64,000 nt of DNA from Hyphomicrobium_A sp963812795. GTDB taxonomy: Bacteria > Pseudomonadota > Alphaproteobacteria > Rhizobiales > Hyphomicrobiaceae. Both the position numbers and the translations under genes were made by a program. Positions 8,876-17,990 of the stretch are shown here, one piece after another. The notes below the pieces were generated by a model. The model was not told the origin of the DNA. It saw only the letters and a program-made list of their open reading frames with translations, and ran no database searches. The stretch is from NCBI GenBank assembly GCA_963812795.1, contig CAWEWG010000007.1:310001-374000 (forward strand). The letters are read 5' to 3'. Position 1 is the first letter of the stretch, and the number at the start of each line of letters is the position of its first letter.

Positions 8876-9729
8876 CGGAGCTGTGGGATTTCTTCGTGGT
8901 GCCGTTGAGCTACGGCTTCATGCAGCGGGCATTGGTGGCGGCGGTTCTCATCGGCGCGGTCTGCGCAGTCTTATCCTGCTACCTGGTGCTCAAGGGCTGG
9001 TCGCTCATGGGCGACGCAATCTCGCATGCCGTGCTGCCAGGCATCGTGCTCGCCTTCGTGCTGGGGCTGCCGCTTGCCGTCGGCGCTTTCGTCGCCGGCC
9101 TCGCCTGTGCTTTGGCGACGGGCTACCTGACGGAGAACAGCCGCGTTAAGGAGGACACGGTGATGGGCATCGTGTTCTCCGGCATGTTCGGTTTCGGCCT
9201 CGTCCTCTTCACCAAGGTGGAGACCGACCAGCACCTGAATCACATCTTGTTCGGCAACATGCTCGGCATCACGATAGGCGACCTTGTCGAGATCGGCGTC
9301 ATCGCCGGCGGAACGTTGCTGATCGTTCTTGCGAGACGCCGCGACCTCTTGCTCTACTGCTTCGATCCGCAACACGCGCGCGCGATCGGGTTGCCGCTCG
9401 GGCTGATCCACTATGGGCTCTTGGTGCTGCTCGCCCTCACCATCGTCGCGTCCCTGAAGGCGGTTGGCATCATCCTCGTCGTCGCCATGCTCGTAGCGCC
9501 GGGCGCAATCGCCTATCTGCTGAGCGACCGCTTCGAGCACATGCTGGTCATTGCCGCCGCGGTCGCCATAGGCTCGAGCGTGATCGGCACGCTCGTCAGC
9601 TTCCACGTCGACGGTGCGACGGGACCGTGCATCGTGCTGATCCAGGCCTTCGTCTTTGTTCTGGCGTTCTTGTTTGCGCCGAAGCGCGGCGTCTTTGCGC
9701 TTCGCCGCGGCAATCACTCCGCTGGGTGA
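8872..9729 (+). CDS. sitD: Manganese/iron ABC transporter permease (second)
   Basis: Second ABC-3 family membrane subunit, 285 residues and intact. It opens with MTELWDFFVVPLSYGFMQRAL and contains SCYLVLKGWSLMGDAISHAVLPG and LVVAMLVAPGAIAYLLSDRF, the same landmarks as SitC. It would pair with SitC to form the translocation channel. The ATG overlaps the sitC stop codon. Its 3' end overlaps the 3' end of the convergent RND permease gene by 16 bases, so no separate terminator for the sit operon is visible. Confidence 0.9.
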   Translation: MTELWDFFVVPLSYGFMQRALVAAVLIGAVCAVLSCYLVLKGWSLMGDAISHAVLPGIVLAFVLGLPLAVGAFVAGLACALATGYLTENSRVKEDTVMGIVFSGMFGFGLVLFTKVETDQHLNHILFGNMLGITIGDLVEIGVIAGGTLLIVLARRRDLLLYCFDPQHARAIGLPLGLIHYGLLVLLALTIVASLKAVGIILVVAMLVAPGAIAYLLSDRFEHMLVIAAAVAIGSSVIGTLVSFHVDGATGPCIVLIQAFVFVLAFLFAPKRGVFALRRGNHSAG

Positions 9730-12700
9730 TTCAGTGGACTGGCCGGTGCCGGAGCGGAGACCTCTGCGTCGCGGCGATGCTCGCGTGCGATGTACGTGTA
9801 GACCGCCGGCGTCACGAACAGCGTGAACAGCGTGCCGACGGTCATGCCGAAGGCAATGACGATGCCGATGGCGAAGCGCGAGGCGGCACCGGCGCCCGTC
9901 GAGATGATCAGCGGAACCATGGCGATGACCATGGCCGCCGTGGTCATCAGGATCGGCCGCAGACGCACGGCGGCAGCTTCCTCGATCGCTTCGCGGCGCC
10001 CCAGGCCCTTCGATTGCTGCAGGTGATTGGCATAGTCCACCATCAGGATGCCGTGCTTGGAGATAAGGCCGATCAGCGTCACCAAGCCGATCTGCGTGTA
10101 GATGTTCACCGTGCCGAGGCCAAACGTGAGTGGCAGCAGCGCGCCGAAGATCGAGGTCGGCAGGGCGATGAGGATGATCAACGGATCGCGGAAGCTCTCG
10201 TACTGCGCCGCCAGCACCAGATAGATGATGATCAGCGCGAAGATGAAGGTGACGACGAGCCGGTTGCCCTCCTGCTCATACTGGCGGCTCTCGCCCTGGA
10301 AGTCGTAGGTGAACGTTTCCGGGAAAACCTCTTTCGATTTCGCTTTCAGGAAGTCGATGACCTCGCCCACTGTGCGACCGGGGAACGGCACGCCCTGCAG
10401 CGTCGCCGAGTTGAGCTGCTGGAAGCTCGTCAGCGCATTCGGCTGCACGCTCTCGCGAATGTCGACGACCGTCGACAGCGGCACCATCCTGCCCGAGGAT
10501 GTCTTGATCTCGTAGCGTTTGATCCAATCGGGCGCGAGCCGGAAGTTGCGCGGCACCTGTGGGATCACCTGATAGCTGCGGCCATAGAGGTTGAAGCGAT
10601 TGACATAGTTGCCGCCGAGCAGGGTCGCCAGCGAGGCGCCGATGTCCTGCATGGTGACCCCGAGGCTGTTGGCCTTGGCATGGTCGATCTTCACCTCGAC
10701 TTGCGGCGTGTCGAACTTGAGGTCACCGTCGCTGAAGATGAAGAGGCCACTCGCCTGCGCCTCACGCTGCATTTTCTCGAGCACTTGCGCGAGCTGCTCG
10801 TAATCGGCCGTCGTGGTGATGACAAACTGGATCGGCGGTCCGCCCGTCGAGCCCGGCAGCGACGGGTTGCCGAACGTGATGATCTGCCCGCCGGCGATGC
10901 CGTTCACTTTGGGCTGCAGATCCTGCAGGATTTGCGCCTGCGTGCGGGTCCGTTCCTCCCACGGCTTGAACAGAATGCCGGAGAACGCCTGGTGGACGTC
11001 GCCACCCATGCCGTTGATGGCGAACACGTGCTCCTTCTCCGGCACCGTTTTGAACACGTTGTAGAGGTGGTCGGTGACCTGCTCGAGATAGTCGATGTTC
11101 GTCGCCGGTGGCGTCTTCACTAGGTTGAAGAGGATGCCTTGGTCCTCCTCGGGCGCGAGCTCCTTCTGCGCCGTGGCATACATCAAGACGGTGGTGGCAA
11201 TGACGCCGACGAGGATCAGAAGGGTGACCGGGCGATAGTTCAACGTCCGGCTCAGGCGCCGCTGATAGCGATGCTTCAAGCGCTCGAAGCTGCGATCGAG
11301 AAACTTCACGAAGCCGCCCGAGGACAGATCAGCGCTCAAGAGCTTCGAGCACATCATCGGCGACAGGGTGAGTGCGATGATTCCCGAGACGATCACCGCG
11401 CCGGCCAGCGTGAAGGCGAACTCGCGGAACAGCGAGCCGGTCAAGCCGGAGACGAAGCCGATCGGCGCATAGACCGCGGCCAGCGTAATGGTCATCGAGA
11501 TGACCGGCACGGCGATCTCGCGTGCGCCGACAAGGGCCGCGTCGTGCGGGCTGAGCCCCTCCTCGATGTGGCGGTGGATGTTCTCGACGACGACGATGGC
11601 GTCGTCGACGACGAGGCCGATGGCCAGCACCAGCGCCAGGAGAGTGAGCAGATTGAGCGAGTAGCCAAGCGCCAGCAGCGCGAACATCACGCCGATCAGC
11701 GACAGCGGGATGGTAATGATCGGAATGAGAGTAGAGCGCAGGCTGCCGAGAAACAGGAAGATGACGATGATCACGATCGCCGCTGCTTCGAGCAGCGTCT
11801 TTTGCACTTCCGTGATCGAGGCATCGATGAACTTGGTGGAGTCATAGGCGATGTCGGCAGTCATGCCGGGCGGCAGCTCGGCGATGATGGACGGAAACGT
11901 CTTGCGCACGTCGGCGATGACGGTGAGCGGGTTGGCGGTGGGCGTCGAGTAGATGCCGATAAAAACTGCCTTCAGGCCGTTGAAGGCCGAGGTGGAATTC
12001 GACGGTCTCCGCACCCAGTGCGATGTCGGCGATATCGCGCAACCGTACGAGGGCGTCGCCCCGTGCCGCGACGACGAGTTGGCCGAAGGCCTCGGCATTA
12101 TCGAGCGAGGTCTGCGCGTTGATCGTCGTCTGGACGAAGTCGCCCTTGATCTGGCCGGCCGCGGTAGTGAAGTTGTTGGCGGCAAGCGCCGTGCGCACCT
12201 GCAACGGCGTGATGCCGAGCGCCGCCATTCTCTTGGGGTCCAGCCAGATGCGCATGGCGAACGTCTGTCCGCCGAGGATCTGCGCGTTGGCGACGCCGTC
12301 AACGGTCTGCAGCTTGGGCTGCACCACGCGCGTCAGGTAGTCGGTGATCTGCGAAGAGGTCAGCACGTCGCTGTTGAACGACAGGTACATGAGCGCCGTC
12401 GACTCGCCCGTCTGCTTGACGACGACGGGGTCCATGGCTTCCGGCGGCAACACGCTGCGGACCTGGTTGACCTTCGACAGCACGTCGGCGACGGCTCGGT
12501 CCGGGTCGGCATTGAGGCGCAAGTTCAGCGTCACCGTGCTGACGCTCTGCAACGAGGTCGAGCTCAGCGTATCGATGCCCTCGGCGCTGGCCACCGCTTG
12601 TTGGATGGGGACGGTGATGAAGCCCTTGATCACATCGGCGTTGGCGCCGGGATAGCTCGTCGTCACCGTGATCGTCGTGTTTGACAGCTCCGGATACTGC

Positions 12701-12804
12701 CGGACCTGCAGGTTGAACGCGGCGCTAAGGCCGATGAGCAGGATGAGCAGGCTGACGACGGAGCTCAGCACGGGCCGGCGGATAAAGATGTCGGTGAACG
12801 ACAT
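9714..12804 (-). CDS. RND multidrug efflux permease (AcrB/MexB family), one frameshift
   Basis: Proton-driven inner-membrane pump of a tripartite efflux system. The N-terminus MSFTDIFIRRPVLSSVVSLL and the sequence QYPELSNTTITVTTSYPGAN are classic HAE-1 family features. The TM4 proton-relay acidic pair is present in LVLAIGLVVDDAIVVVENIH, and the TM10 lysine in GLISKHGILMVDYAN. The coding frame changes once near 11,985-12,000, between ALGAETVEF and SAFNGLKAVFIGIYSTP; rejoined, the protein is about 1,030 residues, the normal length. It lies downstream of the membrane-fusion protein on the same strand, with a long palindrome in the 170-base gap between them. No outer-membrane channel (TolC-like) gene is adjacent. 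The substrate range cannot be read from the sequence. Confidence 0.9.
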
Positions 12805-12899
12805 GGCTAGTGTCCCGATTTCGAAGTTCGCCGAAGCTCGCGGCTGGGGCCGGGAGCGAACTTCGGAATCATAAGGGGCACTAAAATAATTGATTTGGC

Positions 12900-12971
12900 A
12901 GTGTGATTCAGATCGAGAAATTCGCTCGATCCCTCGCGGCTAGTGATAGCGAATTCCTCGATCATCACACT
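12900..12971. repeat. 72-bp interrupted palindrome between MFP and RND genes
   Basis: Three paired blocks nest in order: AGTGTGAT (12900-12907) with ATCACACT (12964-12971), GATCGAG (12911-12917) with CTCGATC (12957-12963), and ATTCGCT (12920-12926) with AGCGAAT (12948-12954), around a 21-base loop. All 22 paired positions are perfect. It begins just after the stop of the membrane-fusion gene (12978), so the transcript could fold there. There is no T-run, so it is not a classical terminator. Confidence 0.75.
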
Positions 12972-12977
12972 AGGCCC

Positions 12978-14117
12978 TTACTGGTATGGCCGCACGGCCG
13001 GTGGCACCAATGCTTGCGAGTTGTCGACCTTGACCTGGCCGCCGTTGAACAGCTTCACCTGCCCCGTAGTGACGATTTGCTCGCCTTCCTTGAGGCCGGT
13101 GGTGATTGCCACGCGGTCTTCTCTCACCTGACCGCTTCTTACGAAGCGGCGCTCGACGACGTACACCGTGTCCTCGGGCTTGGCGGGTGCCGGCTGGCCC
13201 TCGAGCTTCTTCAGGACGTAGACGCTGTCGCCGTAAAGGCTGTAGGTGACGGCCGTGCGCGGCACCGTCACGACTTTCGCCGGCGCGCCCGCTAGCACTG
13301 CGACGTTGGCGAACATGCCCGGCAGCAGCGTTCTATCGGGATTGGCGAGCGTGCCGCGGGTCAGCAGCGTTCGTGTGTCTTGCGAGACGCGTGCATCGAG
13401 CGAGGCGACTGTGCCGTTGAACACCTTGCCGGGGAAGGTGTCGACAGTCAGCTCGATCGTCTGGCCGACACGCAGCTTGCCGACATTCTGCTCGGGCATG
13501 GGGAAATCGACCCAGATGGGGTCCAGCGCCTGAATGGATACCATGGCGAGCCCCGGGGAAATGTATTGGCCGAGCTCCACGTGGCGGATGCCGAGGCGCC
13601 CCGCGAACGGCGCAATAATGGCCTTTTGCGCGATTAAGGCCTTGATCCGGTTGAGAGCCGCTTCCGCCGTGTCGCGCTTCGCCCGCGCCGTATCGACATT
13701 GGCCTCCGAGGCGACGGCCTTGGTGAGCAGATCGGTCTGCCGCTTGAAGGCGACGCCCGCTTCGAGCAGCGTTGCCTGGGCGCTGGCAAGGTCCGCCTGC
13801 TCCACGGAAATGTCGAGCTGCACGAGCTTGGTGCCGGCCGGCACATCTTGACCGCTTTCGAACCCGAGGCCGGTGACGATGCCGGCGACCTGCGAGGCCA
13901 CCTCGACGCCCTGCGAGGCGATGAGGGTGCCAATGGCCGGCAGCCGCTCGACCCATTCCTCGGTCTTCGCCGCCTCAGCCGTGATCGTGGCTACCGGCGC
14001 GCCCTGCGAGCTGATGAACTCCTTGATCATCTTCGGCTTGAAGACGAGCTGGAAGTACGCCAGGCCGCCGAAGAGGGCGCCAATAATGATGAGAGCGATG
14101 AGGAAGCGCTTGATCAT
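12978..14117 (-). CDS. RND efflux periplasmic adaptor (membrane fusion protein)
   Basis: Periplasmic adaptor that links the RND pump to an outer-membrane channel; 379 residues from the ATG at 14117. A single N-terminal membrane anchor (FLIALIIIGALFGGLAYFQL) is followed by the split biotinyl-lipoyl domain: ERLPAIGTLIASQGVEVASQ and, after the hairpin, IIAPFAGRLGIRHVELGQYI. Between them is an alpha-helical hairpin (ASAQATLLEAGVAFKRQTDLL onwards, about residues 100-150). The beta-barrel and membrane-proximal domains follow, with LDPIWVDFPMPEQNV and RTLLPGMFANVAV. It resembles the MexC/MdtA-like group (HlyD_D23 fold). It is immediately upstream of the RND permease on the same strand, so the two most likely form one operon, possibly attenuated by the palindrome at 12900-12971. 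Confidence 0.88.
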   Translation of the reverse strand: MIKRFLIALIIIGALFGGLAYFQLVFKPKMIKEFISSQGAPVATITAEAAKTEEWVERLPAIGTLIASQGVEVASQVAGIVTGLGFESGQDVPAGTKLVQLDISVEQADLASAQATLLEAGVAFKRQTDLLTKAVASEANVDTARAKRDTAEAALNRIKALIAQKAIIAPFAGRLGIRHVELGQYISPGLAMVSIQALDPIWVDFPMPEQNVGKLRVGQTIELTVDTFPGKVFNGTVASLDARVSQDTRTLLTRGTLANPDRTLLPGMFANVAVLAGAPAKVVTVPRTAVTYSLYGDSVYVLKKLEGQPAPAKPEDTVYVVERRFVRSGQVREDRVAITTGLKEGEQIVTTGQVKLFNGGQVKVDNSQALVPPAVRPYQ

Positions 14118-14294
14118 GACCCGTCCCTGGAAGCAGGCGCAGGGTAGCGTGACGCTCACTTTGCGCCGCTACCGAGACGGGCTTTCTAGTTGATGGAAGT
14201 TGCCCCGTCACCCGACACCGCGACGACCGCGGTGATTTGCCCGGCAGGAATGTGGGTTGCCTTGAAGAGGCCGTCAACGGGCAGGCGGCAGTTT

Positions 14295-15365
14295 TTATTC
14301 CGACGCTCGGCGCCGGTTGGTGAAGCGGGCGTTGCCGAGGCCGGTGCCGATCGTCAGCACGCCCCACCTGTCAAAATCCTGCATTGACGGCAGCTCGCTG
14401 AGACCCTGCACGACGGCGTCGTTGTGGATGGCGACTGCCGTTTCGTGGCCATCGATGAGCGGGATCTCCTGGCGAATGCAGTTGGAGAGATTGAAACGGC
14501 TACTTTCCCAGTTGCCGGGCAGATTCTGGGCGCCGGTCTCGATCGAGCCATCCTCGCGGATGATGCCGGGGCAGCCGATGCCGACGACCGGTGCCAGCTT
14601 CAAACCTTCCTTTTCGGCCAGGGCAATGTGCTCCTTCAACATGTCGATGAGCCGACCGACAGCCTCGTCGCGCTTGGTCTTCTCGTCGCCATGGCGCCAT
14701 ATGTCGGAGGCGAATACGGCGGCCTTCGACAGATCCTTGGCCTTCTTCAGCTTCATCTCGACGAGGCCCACCCTGATGTTCGTGCCGCCGATGTCGACGG
14801 CGAGGATCGCGTCGTGGCCCTGCAGCATCCACGACGGCATCAAGTGGGCGGCGCCGATGAGGCCGGCCTCGTCCGGATGGTTTTGAATGAGTTCTAGTTC
14901 GATTTTGAAGTCGTCGGATTTCAGCAGCACCTCGGTGCGCCCGACCGCGAGCTCGCCGATGCGGCTCGAGCGAAATCCGCCGCCGACGACGATGGCCTCT
15001 GTATCTTTCCAGCTCGAAGCCTTGACGAAGCGCTTGATCACCGACGTTAGAGCCTGGGCGAACTCTTCGATTGCGCTGTGGATGATGCCGCCGGCTTCCG
15101 GATCGCCTTCGGCCAACAACTTGTCGAGCTGCTTTTTCGGCATCTGATCCGACGATTTCTCGCCAAGCGGATCGGCGCCGAGTTTGCGCAACGGCTCGCG
15201 CCATTTCTCAAGCATCTCGTGAAAGGCGCCGCGGTTCGCCTTGTCGCCGACAAAACCGTCCTCGTCCTTGATCTCCAGGTTGTAGCTATCGACCTCGACA
15301 CTCGGCAGCCGTTTGGCACCGTGCGCATTGAGAACTTGACGCTCGTCTGCGGCCATAACGCCCAT
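14295..15365 (-). CDS. ROK-family sugar kinase
   Basis: A 356-residue member of the ROK (repressor, ORF, kinase) family without a DNA-binding domain, so probably a cytoplasmic glucokinase-like enzyme. The ATP-binding motif is ILAVDIGGTNIRVGLVE. Unusually for ROK proteins it is preceded by about 170 residues that themselves include a second nucleotide-fold-like segment (EAIVVGGGFRSSRIGELAVGR). The C-terminal part contains IGCPGIIREDG, an Asn-Asp sugar-site pair (AVAIHNDAVVQGLSE), and GVLTIGTGLGNARFTNR. The canonical zinc-binding CxCGxxGC motif of many ROK kinases is not present. The start could be the ATG at 15365 or at 15356; GGAG lies just upstream of both. It is divergent from the iron-permease gene. 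The sugar substrate is not determined. Confidence 0.75.
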   Translation of the reverse strand: MGVMAADERQVLNAHGAKRLPSVEVDSYNLEIKDEDGFVGDKANRGAFHEMLEKWREPLRKLGADPLGEKSSDQMPKKQLDKLLAEGDPEAGGIIHSAIEEFAQALTSVIKRFVKASSWKDTEAIVVGGGFRSSRIGELAVGRTEVLLKSDDFKIELELIQNHPDEAGLIGAAHLMPSWMLQGHDAILAVDIGGTNIRVGLVEMKLKKAKDLSKAAVFASDIWRHGDEKTKRDEAVGRLIDMLKEHIALAEKEGLKLAPVVGIGCPGIIREDGSIETGAQNLPGNWESSRFNLSNCIRQEIPLIDGHETAVAIHNDAVVQGLSELPSMQDFDRWGVLTIGTGLGNARFTNRRRASE

Positions 15366-15540
15366 GCTCTCCGCTGCGTTGGAAGCAGCGCCCTCTGGTT
15401 GCCGGACGGTGCGGTAAGACCCCCGCACGCTGGCGGTAAAACTCGCCGTCAGACCAAAGCGTTCCGGCATATGCAAAAACCCGGAACTTCGTGCTGAGCG
15501 CCTAGTTAATGCTGGGGGTAGGCAATGCGGGCTATTTGCG

Positions 15541-15975
15541 ATGGCGATTAACGACACGCAACTCAGCGGCAAGAACGCATCTTTTTTCACGCGCTTCGCC
15601 CGCTGGACGTCGCGCGCGACTGGCACGCCGGCCGCGTTCGTGACGGCTTGCTCGGTGGTTATCGTGTGGGCCGTCACCGGGCCGCTGTTTGGGTTCTCCG
15701 ATACCTGGCAGCTTGTCATCAATACCGGCACGACCATCGTTACGTTCCTGATGGTGTTCGCCATCCAGGCCTCGCAAAACCGCAACTCCGAGGCCATCCA
15801 GGTCAAGCTCGACGAACTTATCCGCTCGATCGAAGGCGCGCAGAACAGTCTGCTCGACCTCGAGGAGCTCGAAGAGAGCGAAATCGAGCGGCTGCGCAAG
15901 AAGTACCGCGACCTCGCCTCCGAAGCGCGGGAGGGCGCTGGCGCCGGCTCGGACTGCCCGCCGGCACCGACCTAG
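15541..15975 (+). CDS. Low-affinity iron permease family protein
   Basis: A 144-residue membrane protein of family PF04120 (low-affinity Fe/Cu permease). Two hydrophobic helices are visible (AFVTACSVVIVWAVTGPLFG and LVINTGTTIVTFLMVFAIQA), joined by FSDTWQ. They are followed by the typical amphipathic stretch ASQNRNSEAIQVKLDELIRS and an acidic coiled tail (LLDLEELEESEIERLRKKYRD). Its physiological transport role in bacteria is not firmly established. The gene ends on the same CTAG that ends the convergent otsB, so the two coding regions overlap by four bases. Confidence 0.85.
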   Translation: MAINDTQLSGKNASFFTRFARWTSRATGTPAAFVTACSVVIVWAVTGPLFGFSDTWQLVINTGTTIVTFLMVFAIQASQNRNSEAIQVKLDELIRSIEGAQNSLLDLEELEESEIERLRKKYRDLASEAREGAGAGSDCPPAPT

Positions 15976-16814
15976 TCAGCATCGGCCGCATCGAGACGTT
16001 CGGCGAGGCGCGACAGCCAGGCGATGACCCGCTTGGGGTTCTGCAGCTCGGTTTCCTCGTGCCCGAAGTGTTCGCCGGCAACTCGCAGGCCCGCTCCGCC
16101 CAATCGGTGCGCCGCTGCAAAAGCGGGAATGTCGCCCATATCGTCGCCGATCATGATCGGTCGCCGGCCGGCAAACTCTGGAAGTGCGCAGAAAGTCTCG
16201 AGGGCCGTCCCCTTGGAGTGACCGGCCGGAATGATCTCGAACAGCTTGCGACCGGGGCACAGCACCAATCCATCGGAATACTGCGTCAGCAGCCCACGCA
16301 ACTCCGCCTCCAGCGCATCCTTCAGGTGCGGAGCGAGCCGATAGTGGACGGCGAGACCCGGACCCTTGGGCTCGGCAATGATGCCCGGCAACGCCTGGCA
16401 GCGACGGACCACCTGCTCGACAAGCGTATCGGGCAACGCCGTGGCCACGCGCGCAATGGCGCCGCCGGCCGCGGTGCGGATTTCGGCGCCGTGCACGCCG
16501 GCGCCGATCAACCGGGCGGGAGTGAGCAGCACGTCGATTTCCGCCAGTCGCCGGCCGGTGAGAACGGCTAGGGCGCCTCCGAGACCTCTGGAGACGCGCA
16601 CCAGTAGCTCGACAAGCCCGTCGGGAACTCGCACCTCATTGGGCGTCTGCGCGATGTCGAGCAGCGTGCCGTCGCAATCGAGGAACAGCGCGAAATTGCG
16701 CACGTCGCCGGCCAGGAGGGCGTCGGGCGAGGGCTGCGCCGCAGCCATCCACTCGGCATCCTTCAGGCTCGCGCCGGCCTCGATCTTCGCATTGGTCGCT
16801 TCCAGGCTGCTCAT
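15972..16814 (-). CDS. otsB: Trehalose-6-phosphate phosphatase
   Basis: Dephosphorylates trehalose-6-phosphate to trehalose. The 280-residue protein is a HAD-superfamily phosphatase with motif I FLDCDGTLLD (nucleophile and general-acid Asp, around residues 46-48), motif II LTGRRLAEID, a Lys in HSKGTALETF (motif III region) and motif IV MIGDDMGD. The cap sequence GAGVHGAEIR is typical of OtsB. The ATG at 16814 lies 13 bases downstream of the PfkB kinase stop, which indicates cotranscription. It is the last gene of the leftward GH15-otsA-pfkB-otsB cluster. It functions with OtsA in osmotic and desiccation stress protection. Confidence 0.92.
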   Translation of the reverse strand: MSSLEATNAKIEAGASLKDAEWMAAAQPSPDALLAGDVRNFALFLDCDGTLLDIAQTPNEVRVPDGLVELLVRVSRGLGGALAVLTGRRLAEIDVLLTPARLIGAGVHGAEIRTAAGGAIARVATALPDTLVEQVVRRCQALPGIIAEPKGPGLAVHYRLAPHLKDALEAELRGLLTQYSDGLVLCPGRKLFEIIPAGHSKGTALETFCALPEFAGRRPIMIGDDMGDIPAFAAAHRLGGAGLRVAGEHFGHEETELQNPKRVIAWLSRLAERLDAADAD

Positions 16815-16827
16815 CACGACAGTACTT

Positions 16828-17919
16828 TCATAAGTTCCATTCGCGCAATCGAAGATCGGAGCGGGCGGCAAGACGCCCTTCCAGCGCATCGTGCCGCAGC
16901 AGGCCTGACTGGGTGTCGATGTAGGCGACGACGCTCGCGGCATTGAGCGTCGCGGCCTTGAGGGCGACCTCAACGGGACGTCCTAGCGCGACGAAGGCGG
17001 CAAACGTCGCCGCCATCGCGTCGCCGGCGCCGGCGGTGCCGGCCACCGTAGTTTCGACGGCTGGACAGTAGACCACCTTGCCGTCAGCGCAAACGAAGGC
17101 CCCCCCCCGCCCGTCGGTGAGCATGACGTAGCGCGTCCCCAAGCGGCGCAGGGCGCAGAGAAACGCCGGCAGGCTCATCTCGTAGCCGCCGCCGACGAGG
17201 CCCCGCGCCAACAGCGGCGGAGGCTGCTCGCCAGGGTCTAGTGTGAGCGCCGAACCGCCCTCGCCGAACTTGGCGACCAGCCCGGGAACGAGTGCGTCCG
17301 CTTCGGCCCGGTTGATGGCGAGGATGTCGATCCTGCCGAGGCTGTCGAGGAAGGCGCCGCCGCGGGCCGATAGCTGCCGCACGCCGGCATTGACGGCGAC
17401 TAGGGCGCCGGCATCCTTGGCCTTGTCGATGATGACGGGAAAGCAATCGGCGGAGCGGTTCGACAGACCCGAGACATAGACGAGGTCGGCAGCGAATGCG
17501 TCGCCGGGAAGGTCGCCTGGCTCGAGCAGCGTATTGGCGCCGCGAAACGTGAACACCGCCGCGTTACGATCATGCGAGGAAATGAGCACCGACGCGCCCG
17601 TGGGGGCACCGGCGTCGCGGATCACCCAGCGGGTGGATATGCCTTCCGCCTTCAAGCGTTCCAGGATCACGTCGGCGCGCACGTCGCGGCCGAGCTTGAG
17701 CAGCGTCGAGACATCGAGACCTAGTCGCGACATGGCGACGGCTGTATTAACGGCGCCGCCGCCGCAATGGGTGGAAACTTCGAGCGCTTCGGTCTTGCGC
17801 CCCTCCTCGATCAGCAGGAACGAGGCCTCCGCGTTGAGCATGGACATGCGCTCGATCCGCTCGCTTTCGATGATGGCGATCGTGTCGATCATGGCACCGC
17901 CTACGGAAAGGGCTTTCAT
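16828..17919 (-). CDS. PfkB-family carbohydrate kinase
   Basis: A 363-residue kinase of the ribokinase/PfkB superfamily. The N-terminal beta strand and glycine motif (MKALSVGGAMIDTIAI, HCGGGAVNTAVAMSRLG) and the C-terminal catalytic signature TVAGTAGAGDAMAATFAAF (anion hole and catalytic Asp) are clear. The family phosphorylates sugars or nucleosides; the substrate here is unknown. It is sandwiched between otsA and otsB on the same strand, 71 bases after otsA and 13 before otsB, so it is probably coexpressed with trehalose synthesis. An attractive but unproven idea is that it makes or recycles a sugar phosphate linked to that pathway. The protein has a longer central region (about residues 200-260) than the minimal PfkB fold. 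Confidence 0.85.
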   Translation of the reverse strand: MKALSVGGAMIDTIAIIESERIERMSMLNAEASFLLIEEGRKTEALEVSTHCGGGAVNTAVAMSRLGLDVSTLLKLGRDVRADVILERLKAEGISTRWVIRDAGAPTGASVLISSHDRNAAVFTFRGANTLLEPGDLPGDAFAADLVYVSGLSNRSADCFPVIIDKAKDAGALVAVNAGVRQLSARGGAFLDSLGRIDILAINRAEADALVPGLVAKFGEGGSALTLDPGEQPPPLLARGLVGGGYEMSLPAFLCALRRLGTRYVMLTDGRGGAFVCADGKVVYCPAVETTVAGTAGAGDAMAATFAAFVALGRPVEVALKAATLNAASVVAYIDTQSGLLRHDALEGRLAARSDLRLREWNL

Positions 17920-17990
17920 CGTGTCCTCTAGGGCGGCGCCCTCATAATCGCTGCTGGTTACGCCGTGGCGAAGCTAACGGCGCGCTCTCC

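Noticed and set aside
9627..11123. Long plus-strand reading frame (about 498 codons) opposite the RND pump gene
   Set aside because: It is an antisense shadow: Arg/Asp/His-rich, no family motif, and the minus strand encodes a clear RND permease.
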